Positions 5,904 to 8,790 of a stretch of DNA of 8,790 nt are shown here, piece after piece. Each line of letters begins with the position of its first letter. The stretch's first letter is position 1. Both the position numbers and the translations under genes were made by a program. The DNA is from an uncultured Saprospiraceae bacterium (GTDB lineage: Bacteria > Bacteroidota > Bacteroidia > Chitinophagales > Saprospiraceae). Under the pieces are notes generated by a model, which was not told the origin of the DNA, did not search any database, and saw nothing but the letters and a program-made list of their open reading frames with translations. The stretch covers positions 1 to 8,790 of the forward strand of contig CALIQO010000149.1 in the NCBI GenBank assembly GCA_938044055.1. The letters run 5' to 3'.

Positions 5904-8790
5904 ATGAAACATACGCTTTCTTTTTTCTTCCTGTTCTTTTTAATGCAGTCTGTATGGTCTCAACATACTCAGGACTTTCATACTCCTGAAGAGTTGTACC
6001 ACTTGAGCATAGAATTGTACAATGACGGGTTGTACGGTCCGGCCGCAATTGCAGGTAGAGAATACTTAAGCACAGAACAAGTATTTAATAATTATATTTC
6101 TCCTGAATACAGAGAGAAAATCTCTTCCATAATTAAGCTTTCTGGGCTTGCCTTAAAAACCCCAGAATCAGAAAATAAACTGATAAGTTTCATTAAGGAA
6201 ACGTATCCTGATCCATCTTCTTATGATGCCATTATAGCGCTTGGAAGTCTGTACTATAATGGAAGGAAGTACGATCAGAGTATTGATAATTACGAAAAGA
6301 TTGATCTTGATTTGCTATCAGATGAAGTGAGCTCAGAGGCAAATTTTAAGTGTGGTTACAGTCATTTTGTTCTTAAAGAATTCGCAGAAGCGAAAGCAAA
6401 ATTTGGCTCTAGCAAGGAAATCAGAAATAGGTACTTCTACCCAAACAATTATTACTACGGGATGATCCAGTACTTTGATGGAGATTATGCTGGTGCTGTA
6501 CAGAGTTTTAAGCGCGTAGAAAACTCATCGGCATATAGCCCGTTGATTCCATACTACATCTGCCAGATCTATTTCGCCCAAGACCAATTCGATGAATTAA
6601 TCTCATACGGCGAGCAGAAAATATTACAAGGCAATGTACAGCGTAAGAACTTCATCCGACTGCTTCTAGGTCAAGCATATTTCAGAGAGGGATTGTATCA
6701 GAAAGCACTACCTCATCTAGAATTCTACGAAGCGAATACCGATAAGCTTACTAAGGAAGAATTCTATCAGCTAGCGTTCACACAATATCAACTGGGCCTC
6801 TATAATAAAGCCGTTGAAAATTTCAGAGAAATTGCTTTACTTAATTCTAATCTAGGCCAACTGGTAAACTATTATATTGCGGATTGTTATCTAAGTTTAG
6901 AGGATAAGACTTCTGCCAGGACGGCTTTCAAGAAGGTAATGGACATGTCTTTTGAGCCGAGGATGACAGAAGAGGCAACGTTTAATTTTGGTAAAATTTC
7001 TGCAGAACTTAATTTCGATAGAGAGGCAATTAATACACTTGTAGGCATTCCAGAAGCTTCACCATTCTATAAAAAGGCAAGAAGTATTGTTAACGACCTT
7101 TTGTTGAATTCAGAAGATTTTGAGAACAGCATTGCAATTATAGAATCACTAGGTAGCTTAGGACCAGACCTAGAGGACACGTATCAGATCATAAGTTTTA
7201 AACGAGGAATACAATTACTCAATGATGGTAATTTAGGAAACAGTAAAGTATATTTCGAGAAGTCCCTCACCTACCCTAATGATGTGAGACTTGTAACTCA
7301 GACACAATTCTGGAAAGCATATATGCATTCTGTAGAAGGAAACTATGAAGAAAGCGTAGATGCATTTGACATATATTTCACGATGAGTAACGGCCTGGGT
7401 GGATTGCCTGAAGAATCTTCTCCCTATATAGCTCATTATACTCAAGGGTACAATTATCTTAAAAATGAAGAATATGGAAAGTCTTCTTTTCACTTTAAGA
7501 ATGCCATCGTAGGAATCAACTTGATACGAGAAGACATAGGAAATGAATATATCCTTAATCGTATTCTACCTGATGCCTTGCTTCGTGCAGGGGATTGCAT
7601 GTTTAAGAACAATGCTTATGAAGAAGCACTCATCTATTACAATCAATCCATAGATAGAAATGCAACTGGATTCATGTACGCGATGTTTCAGAAAGGCTTA
7701 ATACAAGGATTACTCAATCAGCCGTATGAGAAGATCCTCACTCTAGAAGATCTCAGTCGCAAGTACCCAGCTTCAGAGTATGCAGATGATGCATTGATAT
7801 CGCTGGGAGATACTTACTTAAATCTAGGCAACACTGGACCTGCAGCAGTTTCTTACAACCGCATTATAAGCTACTATAAAGGCAAGAGCAATTTAATCAA
7901 TGCGGCTTATCTCAAGCTAGGCCTCATCAGTTACAATCAAGGAGATTCAGAACAAGCCCTTATTTATTACAAGGAAGTTTTCAACAACAATCCTAATAGT
8001 AAAGAATCTCAAGAAGCACTCATCTCGATAGAAGAAATCTATATCGACGACCTAGCCCAGACAGAGGACTATTTTACTTTCCTTGAAACCATTCCTGGGT
8101 ATGAGGTCTCTGCATTTGCAAGAGACAGCTTGAATTACCAGATTGCTAAGTCTCAATATGATGACGGCGAGTATGAGAAATCTATTGCGTCTTTCGACAA
8201 ATATCTTACAACCTATGAAAAAGGATATTATCGATTGGAAGCTAGATTCTTCCGAGCAGAATCACAATCAATTCTTAAAAAGTACAGCCAAGCTCTCAGA
8301 GATTATGAGTATATCGTAAAAGAAGGACTCAATGACAACTACTTAAGTTCTCTGAGGAAGGCGGCCATCATTTCATTTAACTATACTCAGAACTTTTCCA
8401 AAGCATACAAGTACTATAGCAGTCTTGCGGTAGAAGCTAAAGCAGAAGAAGAAATATATGAAGCAGAGTTGGGCGCATTACGATCTGCTTTTAAGATATC
8501 GTCTAATCCTTCTATTATTAACTATGCCAATAAGGTCATTGCCAATACATTGTCAAGCAGCAATGAAAAATATACTGCCTATTTCTACTTAGGGAAAGCA
8601 AGTTATAATACTGGAAACTTTAAGGATGCTAAGTATGCATTCGGGCAAGTATCCAATCGCAACAATAGGCAGGCTGCAGAATCTAACTTCTTACTCGCGC
8701 AGATGGCATTCGATAATAAGGATTATGAAGGTGCAGAAAAACAAGTAAATGTTACTACTGAGAAGAGTTCAAATTATCCATACTGGGTAG
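5904..8790 (+). CDS. Large secreted TPR protein, C-terminus beyond the window
   Basis: The frame is open without interruption to the last base, giving 962 residues from ATG 5904. The start gives a classic signal peptide, MKHTLSFFFLFFLMQSVWS, with probable cleavage before QHTQDF and no lipobox cysteine; ATG 5886 would add MAKTQF and is the alternative. The mature protein is almost entirely helical TPR-like repeats. Clear ones lie near 107-133 (ALGSLYYNGRKYDQSIDNY), 250-277 (LGQAYFREGLYQKALPHLE), 286-311, 320-346, 556-583, 626-658 (LGDTYLNLGNTGPAAVSY), 664-697 (LGLISYNQGDSEQALIYY), 890-917 and 925-951. It should act as a periplasmic or envelope scaffold. Proteins of this kind, about 1000 residues, recur in Bacteroidota without assigned function, so probably fewer than 100 residues are missing. 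SprE/PorW of the type IX secretion system is also a large TPR protein, but that is a lipoprotein, and nothing here identifies this as its counterpart. Confidence 0.88.
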   Translation, partial: MKHTLSFFFLFFLMQSVWSQHTQDFHTPEELYHLSIELYNDGLYGPAAIAGREYLSTEQVFNNYISPEYREKISSIIKLSGLALKTPESENKLISFIKETYPDPSSYDAIIALGSLYYNGRKYDQSIDNYEKIDLDLLSDEVSSEANFKCGYSHFVLKEFAEAKAKFGSSKEIRNRYFYPNNYYYGMIQYFDGDYAGAVQSFKRVENSSAYSPLIPYYICQIYFAQDQFDELISYGEQKILQGNVQRKNFIRLLLGQAYFREGLYQKALPHLEFYEANTDKLTKEEFYQLAFTQYQLGLYNKAVENFREIALLNSNLGQLVNYYIADCYLSLEDKTSARTAFKKVMDMSFEPRMTEEATFNFGKISAELNFDREAINTLVGIPEASPFYKKARSIVNDLLLNSEDFENSIAIIESLGSLGPDLEDTYQIISFKRGIQLLNDGNLGNSKVYFEKSLTYPNDVRLVTQTQFWKAYMHSVEGNYEESVDAFDIYFTMSNGLGGLPEESSPYIAHYTQGYNYLKNEEYGKSSFHFKNAIVGINLIREDIGNEYILNRILPDALLRAGDCMFKNNAYEEALIYYNQSIDRNATGFMYAMFQKGLIQGLLNQPYEKILTLEDLSRKYPASEYADDALISLGDTYLNLGNTGPAAVSYNRIISYYKGKSNLINAAYLKLGLISYNQGDSEQALIYYKEVFNNNPNSKESQEALISIEEIYIDDLAQTEDYFTFLETIPGYEVSAFARDSLNYQIAKSQYDDGEYEKSIASFDKYLTTYEKGYYRLEARFFRAESQSILKKYSQALRDYEYIVKEGLNDNYLSSLRKAAIISFNYTQNFSKAYKYYSSLAVEAKAEEEIYEAELGALRSAFKISSNPSIINYANKVIANTLSSSNEKYTAYFYLGKASYNTGNFKDAKYAFGQVSNRNNRQAAESNFLLAQMAFDNKDYEGAEKQVNVTTEKSSNYPYWV

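Noticed and set aside
5881..5907. ATG at 5881 as start of the large TPR gene.
   Set aside because: It is in another frame and stops after eight codons; the signal peptide is in the frame of 5886 and 5904.
7233..7493. Minus-strand open frame of 86 codons.
   Set aside because: It lies within the continuous plus-strand TPR gene, whose repeats are unbroken across it.

Overview
The window looks like chromosomal core DNA from a Bacteroidota bacterium, possibly a Saprospiria- or Flavobacteriia-like lineage. It is AT-rich, starts mostly lack strong Shine-Dalgarno sequences, and there are matches to the Bacteroidota -7 element TAnnTTTG. Gene content also fits: a DUF4199 membrane protein, a dihydroorotase of the form with Gln-Val-His at the metal site, an ornithine aminotransferase close to the eukaryotic type, and two TPR proteins. 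Assignment below phylum is a guess.

Left part (1-2951). The left edge cuts a minus-strand gene whose first 49 codons read as ACP phosphodiesterase (AcpH family); it starts at GTG 148. Facing away from it is a membrane-anchored TPR protein (268-954) that ends in a clear intrinsic terminator (977-1010). Next comes a tightly spaced plus-strand group: riboflavin-pathway lumazine synthase ribH (1084-1602), an MBL-fold metallo-hydrolase (1613-2458) and a four-helix DUF4199 protein (2472-2951). The gaps of 10 and 13 bases suggest one transcript, probably from a promoter around 1022-1053.

Middle (2945-5666). Dihydroorotase runs on the minus strand and collides tail to tail with the DUF4199 gene; the two ends share 7 bases. 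A 109-base intergenic region separates it from the divergent gene rocD, ornithine aminotransferase, which carries an 11-residue insertion with four cysteines just before the PLP-lysine motif.

Right part (5667-8790). About 240 bases without a gene hold one weak terminator-like hairpin and one inverted repeat. After that a very long secreted TPR protein opens at 5904 (or 5886) and is still open at the window end.

Taken together the genes cover separate housekeeping jobs: ACP turnover, riboflavin, pyrimidine and arginine/proline metabolism, and envelope-associated TPR scaffolds. I see no mobile element, CRISPR array, tRNA, rRNA or defence island, and nothing that amounts to a clearly new system. 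The items most worth a second look are the cysteine-rich insertion in RocD, the 14-base perfect palindrome between acpH and the first TPR gene, and the unassigned giant TPR protein.
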